A stretch of DNA of 64,000 nt, from positions 97,324,449 through 97,388,448 of the forward strand of contig NC_082596.1 in NCBI RefSeq assembly GCF_030936135.1, written 5' to 3'. Under the pieces are notes generated by a model that had not been told where the DNA came from, ran no database searches, and saw nothing but the letters and a program-made list of their open reading frames with translations. The translations under genes were made by a program, and so were the position numbers. Numbering within the stretch: position 1 is the stretch's first letter; the number at the start of each line of letters is the position of its first letter. Source of the DNA: Gavia stellata (Eukaryota; Chordata; Aves; Gaviiformes; Gaviidae). Positions 37,391 to 49,910 of this stretch are shown piece by piece.

Positions 37391-40300
37391 CATTTAATAT
37401 ATTAATTCCTTTTTAATAGAAAGCCTAGACACCTTCTGCTATTCTGTCTTCCACAGAACCTGTCTGATGGGATTAACACAATCCAATTGCAGAACTTTTC
37501 ATTCCTGTGTCTATTATGTAGCACATAGCAGCTTTCTGAACAAAATATAAACTACAAGACACATACAAGGAAAACAGCACCCATTGCAGTTTCTCCGAGA
37601 ACAAGCACATCTGTTACACTACAACAAGTACTTGTCTTTTGTAAGAGTTCTGTCTGAGCAGTGCAGGAGTGAATCCATCACTACTGTTCACGTCATATTC
37701 CTGCTGCTGCGTGAGTTCAGATATAGAAGACTCTTGCCCATATATTACTGCAGGACACTATTACCTCCTTATAATTCAAGTGTTTCCTCTGCATCTAAAA
37801 GAAGCCAGCAATACAGCTGAACAGGCACTATTTGGGGTGAGAGGTCTGAAGGAAATAGGGCAGGCTACACCGGCACTCAGCAGGAGCTCTGCTGCACTAC
37901 TGCTGAAATGAATGAGAACAGTCAGCTGCTTGCTGAAATGAATGAGAACAGTCAACACTCACTCGTTGCCTTTGATCTTTCTTTGCAGGTAATTTATATG
38001 AGTGTTTCTGGCTTTTGTGTGCTCTTGAGCATGACACTGGCGGGCAAAGGAGCTTAGACTGAAGGCTGACTTTTTATGCCACAGAAGAGAAAGCAAGCTC
38101 CAAAAAAGCTCCGGGTAAAACCACATATCCAGGATGTAGAAAATGGGGAAGAATACACGGCTGAAATCAATGACCTTTAAAACTTATTTCCAATGCTCAG
38201 CAGTTCCTGCTGTGTTTTGTTAAGAACAAACAGTGGCAGGCAGGAGTTTGAGCAGGCGTGAGCCATGATTCAAGGCTGTAGTGAACACCACGTAAATCCT
38301 GTATCCCTGTGCCTCCTCTAGCAGGATCAGGCCTTGGTGCTCATATCTAGGTCCTGAATCCGTAGACAGCCTGAATTTGATCTCCATTCTTCTGCAGCAA
38401 ATTAATATACTTTTATAACATTCCAGAACCCAAAATACCCATTTTACAGCTAAATTCCTGAGTTCTTCTGTCCTCTTTCTTCAGAGGGCCTGACATTTCA
38501 CATTGCCTTCCCTTATGAAGGCAATTATGCTTTGCAAAATGAGTATGAAATGCTGGTCCTGATACAATTGTGGTTTATACCCACTGAGCAGCTCTGCATG
38601 GTTGTTACGGGCATGATGTTAGAAGTTCTTAGAATTTCTGGCTTCACCCTTTTACTTCATCTTGCTTTTTTTCTTCCTCTTCAATTCTTTATTTGTTTCA
38701 CCCCGTTTGGATTAAAAAGCCTTCATGCAAATGCTATCTCTTATTATATGTTTGTAAATTCAGGCCCTCAGCTGAACTTCTGCCCTTAAGAGCTATTGCA
38801 ATAGCAATAAGAGTAAAAATTAGAATATTTGCACATCGTGGCAACACCAGTGATAAAGCCAATTCATGAACTTTAGTGCTCCTGATACCTACAATTCTGT
38901 GTTGCTTCAGTTGCATGGAGCTACCTACGCCTAGACAGTTTTAATGTAGCCATCCTGGCATAAGCAGTTTTCTTCCAAACTCACCAGCCACCAGCTCTTT
39001 TCCTGTCAGGATACACCCTACTGGTACTGAGCAACATCTCCAGAGCTGCACATGACATCGACTGCCTGGGAACTAGCAAAATTGCATCTCCTTAATCCTC
39101 AAAGCTTGCTTGAACAGATTTGCTGGCACCGTGCCTATGCTAGAGGACAGGAACATTTAAAATCACATAATTTTTTTGGCTCATTGAAACCATTCTGTTG
39201 CCCTGTTTTTCCATTGCCATTCAGCCTGATTTGCAAGCAATTTTCTCAATGGAGCACTTCACAGAGGTTGGGAGTACGCTGTGCTCAATAATGCATTCTA
39301 ACCATAAGCCTCATTGGTGTTGGTTTATTTTCTGGTGCTGTCATCTTGTGAGTAACGCTTATCTTCCCAGGTTTTGGCACAAAACATTTCCTACTTAGTC
39401 ATCAGATGCCCAGTGAAGCTTTCTTCATTCAGACAGATTCTCTACTTCTTTTTTTATAGCCCACTTTCAGGATCTGTTTCTGCTTGTTAATGCAAGCCTC
39501 CGAGCATGCTGCTGCTGTGCATTTTTAAACACTTACCCAAATGTCATCTCTATTATTTCCAAACTCTCAGACTCTTTGGGGATAGCTTAGATGCAAATGA
39601 GCTGTCAAAGAAAGATTACTTGAACCAACATTCAGAATGACAAAAGGCTTACAGACTGCATGCACAGCACACGGCTTCCAGCTTCCCAGTCAGCCGTTAT
39701 TTGCCAAAATCAAGGGTTTATACACAGTCCAAAAAAACCGTTCAGCTTTGTTACAGTGGGGCACAGTTATCCTCCATCAAAAGATTTAAACCTCTTAGAT
39801 CTAAGAAAATTCTGATTTCCATGGCTTCTCAGCTGTTTCTCAGCTACTCATTCAACCCACACATTCCTTATACCTAAAAATTCACTTTGGAGCCTGCTGT
39901 CCTCCGCACGATGGTTGTTTCTCCCTGTCACACTCTTTTTGGGGCTGTTGCACAGGCGGATTAAAAGAAAAACTGTCCTCACCTTACCCTGTGCAGCAGC
40001 CTGAGAAACAGTGAGCGCTGCTCCGACAGAACAAACCAGGACCTCTCTCTCAAATTCAAGAGGCTCCATCTCCAGAGGAGATGCAATGCAGTCACTGAAA
40101 GCAAAGGCATCATTTTGTGGAGTCCAGGTTTCTAACTGCAGATGGCACCCCTGATTCTGCTACGGTGACATACATTTTGCTGGAGAGCTGATTTCTTCAG
40201 CAGGAAATAAGAGAGCCCCAGAGGCTGAGGAATTTAAACCAAATCCTGACCTGCTTTAACACTGTCTCAGTGTTACACACAGGAGATACGTACACTCATG

Positions 40301-40670
40301 CACTCATTAAAATGGGACAGCAAGCCAAATTCATCTCTCATACAACTACTGACATCAACAGAAGGCCCACTGTGTTTGAACAGCAGCTGTCACAATTTGT
40401 TCCCTGAATAATATTTAGCCAAAATTAAACCTGGATAGAGACAGCAGGTATTTTGCAGATATTCTGGTCTTGCAATGAGCATTGAGCAAGTCCTGGAAGA
40501 GCAGGGTTTGGGGAGTGCACAAGATAGGTTTAGCTCTGATTTCCTGTGTCCGCTGAGAACTCTTCCCTCCCCACGCTGGCGGTGGTCCAAATAACATCTT
40601 TTTTCAGCAAGATAGTAAAATACAGTTTTAAAAGTAAATACATACATTGCACTTCTCATCTCAAGAGCCT
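37391..40670. other. Intergenic, no gene seen
   Basis: Apart from the small tandem duplication at 37901, nothing gene-like is visible. Confidence 0.5.
37901..37954 (+). repeat. 30-bp period tandem duplication (24-bp perfect match)
   Basis: The 24 bases beginning TGCTGAAATGAATGAGAACA are present at 37901-37924 and again, identical, at 37931-37954. A perfect match suggests a fairly recent duplication. Confidence 0.9.
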
Positions 40671-40830
40671 AAAATGTGCAGCTGGGCATTAATTACTCTG
40701 CACAGCATCTCTGCAAGGTAAAGGAATGTTTTTATCCCCTGTGTGGAAACTGAGGCATGAGCAAGTGGAGTATCTTATAAAAGGTCAAAAAAGAAGTTCA
40801 TCACAAGAGAAAAGAGTTTGCCTGATTGGT
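40671..40830 (+). repeat. Ancient SINE/MIR-like fragment
   Basis: The order 'CATTAATTACTCTGCACAGC', 'CATCTCTGCAAGGTAAAGGA', 'TTTTTATCCCCTGTG', 'GGAAACTGAGGCATGAGC', 'AAAAGGTCA' follows the core-SINE 3' pattern (catccctgtgaggtagg ... ttatccccattttacag ... ggaaactgaggcacagag ... aaggtca). Such elements are uncommon in birds, so this is probably an old amniote copy. Confidence 0.55.
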
Positions 40831-43800
40831 GATAACTGTGGGCTAAGAAATACTCCACGTAATTGATGAAGATGTGTTCTGTGCTTTTCATGGTTTATTC
40901 CTGCTGAGAGATACTCTTTGCCCACAAACTGCTGCACCAAGACTGAATGTTAATCAGGATGTCATACCCTGTTGGTCCTCAGCCCAAAGCACTGCAGTCT
41001 ATAACTCCTGCCAGCACATTTTGTAGCTTTATGGCGTGAGAGCTTTAGGTTTTAGAACAGCCAAGACTCTGGCCCACAGTATCTTCAGAGATAACACCAA
41101 AGAAATACTGCAGCGTGATCGAGTTTACATGCTACACACCCTTGTCTTGCAGGAAAGTATTATTCAACTGGGTAAAAGGGAGTCATGTGTCAACTGCTGA
41201 TGCTGTTGTTCACAGCATGTGGAAAGGGAAGAGTATTATTTTCATACGTATGTCACTATCCTTGAATGTGTGTAGTAGGGGAACCCTTAATATTTCCAAG
41301 CACATGGATTCCTTCTCATGTCCGACAAAGGGCTAGACTGGAGTCTATACCAGAATTGCCTCTCTGCCCGGCACCTTGCTTTGGAATCTGCCTCTCATTT
41401 CAAGCAGCGTCTTCCCATTGGTTCCTTGTGCCCTTACATATACACCTCCTGACTCCTGACTCAGAATGAAATTGCTTTATTCTCTCATTTTATTCTACAT
41501 TTGTTGAGTGGGCTGCCAGGGATGGGATCCTTGGAACCAGAATCATTGTTAGCCTCACGGTCAATAGCAAAGCAGGGATGTGCAGCACCCCGAAAGGATG
41601 GGGAGGGGACGGGGACTGCATCCCCCTGTCTACACCATGTGCCATGAAAGCACAAACCTCTCCTTGGGCAATACTAGCTGGGGAAGGGGGAGCGCAGAGT
41701 AGTTACAGCCCTCTCAACTTGCCTCGTTAAATTTGCTCCCTTAAGAATGATTCATGCTGACCTAGAAAAAGTAACAGGAATGGATATGTCGGTTACCAGG
41801 TTACTGCTGTGCCTTGCAAAATCATGGCAAGCTCTTTCCTAAGGGATGAACTTTCACTTCCTGCCCCAAGTGATAATGCCCTCTGAAAGCAGAGGGATAA
41901 CTAGTTTAAGTGGATTTAGTCACAGCACAGTTGAGACTGCCTGTAGGGTGGAAAAGGCAGTAACATCTGTGGAAATAAAAAGACCCTTCTGCATAAAATT
42001 CAAATAAAGATTTCCGCAGGCGCTCAGACTACATCTCTGAGCTGAGATTGGAGAAAAGTCACAGTGGGCTCTCAACACCCCCAGCAACCTCTGCAGCCAC
42101 GTCACCAAATCTACAAACAAGATTGTTATGTGTTGTGTTGAACAGAATGGCAGAATTTTACCTTTAAAGACAGAGGAAATGCCTTGGGTCCCATGGTAGT
42201 GATTATTACTGACTTTTGCATCAGATTGCCACCAGTGTAGAATGCTCTGCCTGTATTCCCAGGCAACCTGAAACAATAGCTAGGAGGACTGTGAAGCTTG
42301 CCCATTTGTTTACAAAGTGGTGATAACTCTGAGACTCAAAAGGGACATTACGAGTCTATAATCTGTCGCTTGGTCCACTGCCAGAACTTCTAACCTTTTG
42401 TCCTATATCCATCAGTTTCTAGGGGGTTGTGTTATTCTGGTTCAAAAGCACTGCAGCATAGCAGAAACAGAAAATTTGAGAACTAGCAAAAAAGAGAGAG
42501 ATGACTTTTTGATCTCAAATAAGTAGCACTAAAGCTGCAACACTGAATGTATTTTTTCTTTCCATACTTAAATCAATTCTAAAGAGAGATTTTCTAACTA
42601 ATCTGCATTTGTTACAGAACTTGGAGGATTTCTACCATGGTGCTACAGACCTAGGAGATCACATGGCAGAATTTAGGCTTCCCTCCCTACAGAGTACACC
42701 AGTTCTCTGTTATGATGGTGATAGAAAAAAAGGACAAAAAAGGCTGAACACAGGCCAGGAAGGGCTATATACCCTGGGGTTGTGGAGCATCGTTTGTGGC
42801 ACAGGTTTATTTGCCTTTATTCAGTTAACTTGTGTTAGCAAAAAAATTGCCAGGTCTGCAGAAGGTGGGGTAGCATCCAATTAAGTGACTAACCATACTA
42901 TCAGCTGGACAAAACAAACACTTTTCAGCTGAAATGGCATGTATCTCTCCAGTGAGCCTGGAAAGATGGAGGGGCTGAGCTTTAAGGGTGTAACGCTTCT
43001 GATTTCAGAGTTGCCGAGTATGAAAATGACAGAAATCATCTGTGTGTGGGAAACGTGGCAGCAAGGCATTGTACATGTGAGCTCAAAATCTGGATTTTTT
43101 TTTTTTTGTTGTTTTCTCTGGTGCTGCTAAAACTAGCACACACATCCTGAGATCCTATCTGAGGGGAAAAACACTGAAAAAAATGTGTAGATATAAACCA
43201 AAAGATATTTCACAAACCTGCTGGAAGTTTTTTCTCATTGCTGTTGTTTTGGTTATGACTCAGGAGTTTGACTTGTGAGGCAACTTGGTATTTTGTTCAC
43301 CAGAACGCTTCTTAGTGCTTTGGACAATGTCTGTACAATGATTTGAGAGCTGATTTAGCGGGAGTAAGTACACTGAGTCCTGCAAACAGCACGTTTTCCA
43401 TCATTGCTGGCAGTGTCCCAGCTGTATTCAAAGCATTCACACCATGGTTAAGAAGAGCTGGAACTGGAATATTTGCAGGTCAACTGACCTGTGGCATGCT
43501 TGGCCTTGCACAGCCCCAACCTGTGCCCAGCTCACGCATAAGAACTTGGTCCTGCGTGTGCGATCAGGCTCTTCCCTTGCAGAGTGCATGCTTGTGTGCA
43601 AATAGGATAGATGGGAGGTAAATCTAGTCATCACCACAGACTTGCACTTCCCAGCACAGCACGCATATCACTTGAAACGCTGTTGTCCTTCACCAGGAAA
43701 CAGGCGGTACTCATGTTGTCTGTGCTAAAAGACATCTAAGTTAATACTAGCACGCAAGCTCTGGGGTTTGCAGATGCTCGGCGCGTCTGAAAAACAGGCA

Positions 43801-44200
43801 CTTCATTTTGGCGCTTGTATACAACTGCCTTAGGGGTCTCATTTCAGAAATGCCATTTGCAAATTTAGTTCTAAGTATTTTATCTTGTCTATTCCCCTCA
43901 GAAGGAGCTGCGCAGATTAAATACAACACGCTTGTAGAGTCCTCAGATAAGATGCACTACTGACACAGAACGTATTGTTAATTATGATTAATTATCATTA
44001 TTCTGCTGGCTGACAGGCATCTGACTGACGGATACGTTCTAATCCCTATTCTCGCCCCAGATTTGCTTCCTAATTAGTGTCCTCTAGAACCTCGTAATCA
44101 CATGCCATGCAAACGAACCGTATGTTATTTAGCCAAATAGATTACAGTAGATTGGGTGGCTTCCTCTGTCACAAGCAGGCTAGAGAAAAAGAAACAGAGA
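40831..44200. other. Intergenic, no gene seen; AT-rich candidate enhancer near 43.97 kb
   Basis: No gene is recognised. A T-run lies near 43095-43107. A compact homeodomain/MEIS-like motif cluster is at about 43975-44035. Confidence 0.45.
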
Positions 44201-44750
44201 AAAAGGACACGATGGAAATGGCTGTCTTCTCTTGCGGGAAGGGCAGACACGAGCCCTGCTCCGAGCGGTGCCCCGAGACAAAGCAAGCGCGAGGGCTGCG
44301 ACGCCAGGGTACAGCTGCCCCCTGCAGGTTGCTCCGTCACACACCACACATCGCGTCACAGCATCTGAAGGGCGTAACGAAGCGGTTCGCAGAGGTGGGG
44401 AATAAATCGCTTCCTACCACGTTGCTAACAGGTTATCTTAACCGGAAAAAAATAAAAATAAACCCCATCACAGAATGTGGAAGATGTGGCATCACCATTT
44501 GCAGCGGGAATCCCTCCACACCTTCACGCGCTGGCCCCGAGGCAAGGCCAAACGCAGGGACTGGCTCTCAGCCCGCCCAGCCCGTGGTGCGAGGTGGGTG
44601 TCTGGCTCGGAGCCCTCTCGGCCACACGAGCCCTGTGCCCGTGAGCAGGGGTCTGCGGGCTGGTGGCAGTGGGCAGAGAGCCGGAGCCGCAGGGAGTTTC
44701 ACTGCAAGTGCTCTTTCCCTTCGCGTCCTGGTACAAGGCGCTGAAGAAAG
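44200..44750. promoter_or_regulatory. Orphan GC/CpG-rich islet mid-way between the genes
   Basis: About 550 bases are richer in GC and CpG than the surrounding DNA. A 264-codon + frame (44107-44901) runs through it, but its composition and lack of any known domain suggest a GC artefact. The islet contains a strong CTCF-like motif at 44314. It could be an insulator, an unannotated lncRNA promoter, or neither. Confidence 0.4.
44314..44328 (-). promoter_or_regulatory. Candidate CTCF site, reverse orientation
   Basis: The - strand reads CCTGCAGGGGGCAGC, matching the CTCF core CCASYAGRKGGCRS at all but one position. It is convergent with the forward-oriented candidate at 3416, the arrangement preferred at loop anchors. 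Confidence 0.5.
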
Positions 44751-45830
44751 GAGTCTGGTACCTCCGACACATAGAGGGCATTTCTCAAATGGTCTGAACG
44801 TGGCTCTTCCCCCTTTCTGGCTTGTGCAACCCCCAGAATGGTGGTGGCTCGGCTGCGATGCTAAAACTCCTTCACCTCAGAGGAGACTGAGCTGCTGCTA
44901 AGGACTAAGAGCAATTTGCAGTTTCCTGGCCGAGGGAAACACACAGTGTACAGTCCTCTGGCAGTCACTAATCCCTTCCCACCCACTGACACCCTACCTC
45001 CCAACCTGTCTAATACCACCTAACTCATCTAGTATTTGCAACCACTTCTGAGGCCTTCTGCGATCCCTCCAGCACACCCACAGTTTCCAGAGATGCTGCC
45101 GTGTGTGTTTCTCCAAGGCATTTACACCTCTGCTTGCTCCAGTGCCTGTGTCTTTCTCACTGAATCTCTGGCCTGGCCATTTATGTCACCACACATGAAA
45201 GCAGGTCAAGGGATAAATAAAACTTCTTTTGCTGGATTATCTTCCAAGTTGAGCAGCACTTCTAATGCACTTCCTGCGCAGAGGCACAGGCAGAGGGTCT
45301 TTTGCAATAAAAGGGGTGTGGGGAAGCATGGAGGAAGAGGAAGGGGAGGAGGAAAAAAGCTGGGGGCTACTTAAGCTACTTGGATCAATCCTGTAGCCAA
45401 ACGTGAAGCTTGAGCTTGTGAAACAGACTGCCACAAAGGCGTGGACAAGTAAGGACAGGACTGTTGTGGCCACAGTGCATGTAGGCCTGCTCTTTATCAA
45501 CAAAGCTTACAAGCTCAATGTCACCAGCAGCAACACCCACCTGCCAAAACCCCTGAAGCCACAGCTGTGGCATCACAGACTTGTTACAAGCTGTGCTGTC
45601 ACAGAAGTGGAGATGGCTGCTGCCAATTGTTGCCCATTTGATGCCTCTACATTATGTGAGACTCTCATGTCAGCTCTCGGTGAGCTTTCCCTGCTGGGTG
45701 CTTACTAAATGGCTGTGAAAGGATCAATGGTCATTCCTACATGCTCTTAGGTCCACAGGTCTCGACAATGTTTAAAGATCTTTTCCAGGTCTTGCATGTC
45801 AAGGTATGTAGTCCATCTGCAGGCTTACAT
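44751..45830. other. Intergenic, no gene seen
   Basis: Only short open frames and the purine tract at 45330 are present. Confidence 0.5.
45330..45359 (+). repeat. 30-base pure purine tract
   Basis: An uninterrupted G/A run rich in GGA units lies immediately downstream of a GTGTGGGGAAG sequence. Such tracts can form triplex DNA, but a simple low-complexity run is the plain reading. Confidence 0.85.
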
Positions 45831-45960
45831 CACAGAACAAGAGAATGGTTGAGGGTAGAAGGGACCTCTGGAGGTCGTCTGGTCCAACCCTCCTACTCAA
45901 GCAGCGTCACCCAGAGCCGGTTGCCCAGGACCATGTTCTGATGGCTTTTGGATATCTGAG
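45831..45960 (-). mobile_element. CR1 LINE 3'-end fragment
   Basis: CACAGAACAAGAGAATGGTT, AGAAGGGACCTCTGGAGGTC, GGTCCAACCCTCCTACTCAA and GCCGGTTGCCCAGGACCATG follow the CR1 3' consensus on the - strand. It is a different CR1 subfamily from the copies at 23097 and 37159. The inner boundary is unclear. Confidence 0.9.
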
Positions 45961-48900
45961 CCTTCTCTTTGATGCTCCTATCCAGCTTCATAGGCACTAG
46001 AAGCAGTGATGTTCCCACTTCTCTTCAGGAACATGCACTAGTGTAGCACGTCACAAGTATGGCACATGCTCCCTCAAGACTCCACCAGACTTTCTCATCA
46101 GAGTCAGTGGGGTCAGCTGTAAGCCCTCTGCAGCCTGAGGCTGTAAAACTGGGTGACCAAAATAGAACAGTGCCTGCTCCATTAAGTACAAGGACTTCTA
46201 GCAGATGATTTTCATGCTCAACAAGCACTCTCTGATACATCTGCTCTGGGGTAGGAGCCAGCTTGTTGCCTGGAAGAAAGCATCTCTCCTGTCAGGCCAG
46301 CCTGGTGTCTCCAGCACCCAAGATTACAGTCCGACATGGGAGAAAACCAGCAGCAGATATCCAAAATGGAGTCCAGTACAACCAGTGGTTATGCATAAAG
46401 ACCCCCCCAGTAAAAAACTGGATTTATTCACTATACATAAATAGTTTTCCCAATTCATTCCATGTGCACAGATTTTGTACAGCTGGCACAGCTGGCACTC
46501 CTGGTACTGATGTGTAACCTGCACCATGTAACAACGGAGTGCCGTGCAGCCGTGTACTCCTACCTCTCAAGCCCTCCCGGCCCATGCTAAACAAAATACC
46601 AGACCTATACCCAGGCAGACTGGCAGGCTCACGGAGCTCACCGCGTGCAAGAAACGTTGGTTCTGATCCCTCAGTCTAGGTGCAGAAATTAGCAAGAATT
46701 GGAAAGACGTTTGCAAGTAAAAGGAGACGAAATTCTAGACAAGCTATAATTGGCAAACCTGAATGAGAACAAGGAGTGAGCTAAGATCTCCTTCACCTGA
46801 TTAAGTGATGCCTGGAAGTGTTTCAACGACGCAGTAGGAATTTTTAAGTAGCAGCCATATATACTTGTCAAGATTGCTTCATGACAAAAAACAATGCCAA
46901 GATTTCTGATGTGTCTGCCACTGAAATAAAATCTGACTCATTCAAAGGCACTTGATCAATTATAAATATAAGGTCTACATCCTTCAGAAGAGCTATACCA
47001 GCTGAGGTTCAGCCTGTATTTCCTAGGAACTGGAGTCCCATTCTGTGCTCTGAATATCTACCAGTTCCTAATAATTTCCTCAGTCTGTAGGCTTGCTGCA
47101 ATAGGAGTGTTTGTGATGTATAGTTTTTGTATGTATGTACTCTGTGTCTGTCTATGTCCGTGCTGTTCTCTAATACACAAATTTAAACCCACATTATGCT
47201 CTGGCATCAGAGGCGTATAAGGGAAGAAGGCTCCATCTGTAGCACAGACAAACTAGACAAAGTCTTGGATGTATTTCCCCTCCAGTCAAGCCCACCACCA
47301 CATATCCCATCACATCCTGCAGTGCTATCATGGGCCACCGCTGGGCAGAGAAGTCGGAGTCAGTGGCAAGCCCCCTCCTGGAAGGGGCTGTTGCATGGGA
47401 TGGCTCATTGGGAGCCAGGGGCAGCTGAGCTTTGTGTGTCATGGCATTTTCCCTGCCCTCTGGCTTGCACTCCCCGTGGTAGCAGGGGCACAGTGCTCCT
47501 CTCCAGCATGGTAAGTGGAATCTGCATCCTGCCTTCAAAAACATTTGGTACACAACCCATCATCCCTCCATTACCCTTCTCCTCTGCCACCCACTCAACT
47601 CCCATGTTCACCTGATCAACCGGTTTGATTTTCCTTTTTTTTTTAAGCCACCCTTGAGCCAGCAAATTTAAACCTAGGGATTACTTTTCTTTCATAGTCT
47701 AGCATGAGCAGGGGAACAAATAAGCTGTGACCTCCATACTGTTGTCATTCAAGAGGGTGTTAACATTGGACGCTGTTCCCCCTTTCCACCTCAGAGCTGT
47801 GTGCAGCCCTGCCCAGCTGAGATTCAGAAACAGACTCAGACTCATCTCTATTAAATAAGAAAATTACCATCAACATTTTATCACATTCTTTTCTCCAGAA
47901 TTCCTCTTAGTAGCCAACTAAAAAAAGTGACGGGGCAAGGGGAGGGGAGGGGGGTCTTAACATTGCAGAAGCAGAAACCAGCTTTCATAATAACATCTGG
48001 TGGCCCAATAATTGATACAATCTCTTAATGCATACACTCTCGTCATGGCAATTAGATCTGTAGTCTAAGCATTTCTGGACTTTTTGCCAGGAAAGAATTG
48101 GGAAATTAATGAAGGCAAATTAATTATTTGTCCCCATGGTTTCTGATGTAAGAATACAGCTGTTCTTTATCAGCATAATTCATTATTAATGTCTCCCAAA
48201 GCTCAGCTCAGATATATGCCCATGTTCTTCACATGCCACATTTCTGTTCTGATTAAATATCAAACAGTTTTTAAATATCAAAATGGTTCTGCATTTCTGA
48301 GCTCTGTTCTGAGTTGTGGGAAAAGAAAAACAAGGACTCCTTTTGATCATACACATGCGCGTTTTACATGGTGACACTATCACTGGCTCCTGTAGACAGA
48401 GTCCTAGTTTATACTTACGTAAGTGAGGGAAGCTAGATTCTATGCCATGGAATAGACCAGTCGGCTACACCGCAGCCCAAATGTAGGCTTAGGAAAGTAA
48501 TCAGGAGTAAAGAAAGATGTCTTTTTGCCAAATTGGAAACCAGACACAGTGAGTCAAGTGGATCAATTTCAAAGATCAGGAAATCAAGCGTTTATAGCCA
48601 TTTATTTATTCCTATCTTTTTCCCCACATGACAGTGTACCCCCCCACATCTCATTAACAAATTCCACAAGACTTGTTTGCCTGGCCCCAAAAGGACACCG
48701 CAGCTCATTGATTTTCTTGACAAGCTCTTGTTCGGGTGAGCGATATGTTACCACCTGACAGCCGTGGGTCAGGGTGAAAAGAAGTATCCTGCGGCTGAAT
48801 GCAAGAGGGTCCAGAAACACGGGAGCAAAAATAGTTGAGCTAAAATAATGAGGAATGAAAAAGGGGGAGTGTGAGGAAATGTCCCGCCATGTTCTGGATT

Positions 48901-49734
48901 TACCATCTGAGCTCTCTAAGGGCCAGTTGTGCGGCCTCGGTTGGGTGCCACGGCAGCGCGTGAGAAAGAGCAGGGAGCGGCGATGTGGCCACAGCTGGGA
49001 GCGGCTCGCCTGCTCAGCTGTACTTACTGTGGCACTGGCTGCGGCTCTAAAAGTGGGGTCAAGTAAGGGGATTGCAGGGAAGGCAAGGGGCTGCTGGCCC
49101 CGTAACTTAATGAGGCTAATTATTCTCTTTCCCACAGAGCTGGGCAGAAGGGCTTAGAAAAGCAATTGTGTTTTGCCGCTTTCTTTCTGAGAAGAGAATG
49201 AGGTGCTGCTTAGGTAGCCTGGAGAAGCTGATTATTGCTTTCCTCACAGCGCTCTGCCTGAAGAGGAAGAGCCTTTGCCATCTAAACGCAGTGGAAGGAA
49301 GAAAGACAGACACAGGACTCAGAAGTCCAAAGAAATACCCTGTGCTGGTCCTTTTCACTCAGGATACAGGATCAGCACAAACTTCACAATGTACTGCAGG
49401 TGAACTGACATGGCAAATGGGAAATGGGACCTGAATGAGATCCAGAGGATTAGACTGAAGCAAGGAAACTCAAGGGAAATTGTAAGAGACGCTATTGAGG
49501 ACGATAAGAATAAAGAGGTATTTGGTAGTAAGAGAGTCAATTGTGTGCCCAGAGAATAGCCATCCTTTTGTAAGGACGGAGCTAACAGAACAGTGATTAT
49601 GACTGTGCCTGTAGCAAACATTCATGGTATTACTGAGATGTTTGACAATTTAGTCAGGGGAGCTCAAGATGAAAGCAAGACCTATTAGCACTGCGTGTGC
49701 TGCGGAAAAAAAGGGAATGAATGGTATCCTATAT
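45961..49734. other. Intergenic, no gene seen; candidate conserved block near 48.0-48.2 kb
   Basis: The AT-rich block at about 47985-48215 contains TAATTA (48121-48126) and other homeodomain-like cores. A 177-codon - strand frame (48602-49135) has no recognisable domain and no splice or promoter context. Confidence 0.45.
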
Positions 49735-49910
49735 TTATATCACACTTTTCATCCTGAAGGATCCCAAAGCACTCTGCAAACCACGTATGGAAGTGACTTC
49801 TGCCTTTGCTGAAATAGGGACAACAGGGGTGAAACATGCCAACTCTTTTAACATCAGAAACCAGCACTGCTGCACAGCAGCTCAGGAAAAAGGGAGAGAC
49901 AGGTAGGCGC
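49735..49910 (+). repeat. Ancient SINE-like fragment
   Basis: TATTTATATCACACTTTTCA followed by 'TCCTGAAGGATCCCAAAGCA' and 'CTCTGCAAACCACG' resembles the 'atagcacttttcatc ... ggatctcaaagcactttacaaac' part of an old amniote repeat. The part at 40671 may be the other half of the same family. Confidence 0.45.

Noticed and set aside
44107..44901. 264-codon + strand open frame
   Set aside because: It crosses a GC-rich islet, has low-complexity composition and matches no family I know. A coding-potential test across birds would settle it.
48602..49135. 177-codon - strand open frame
   Set aside because: No recognisable domain or signal; likely chance.
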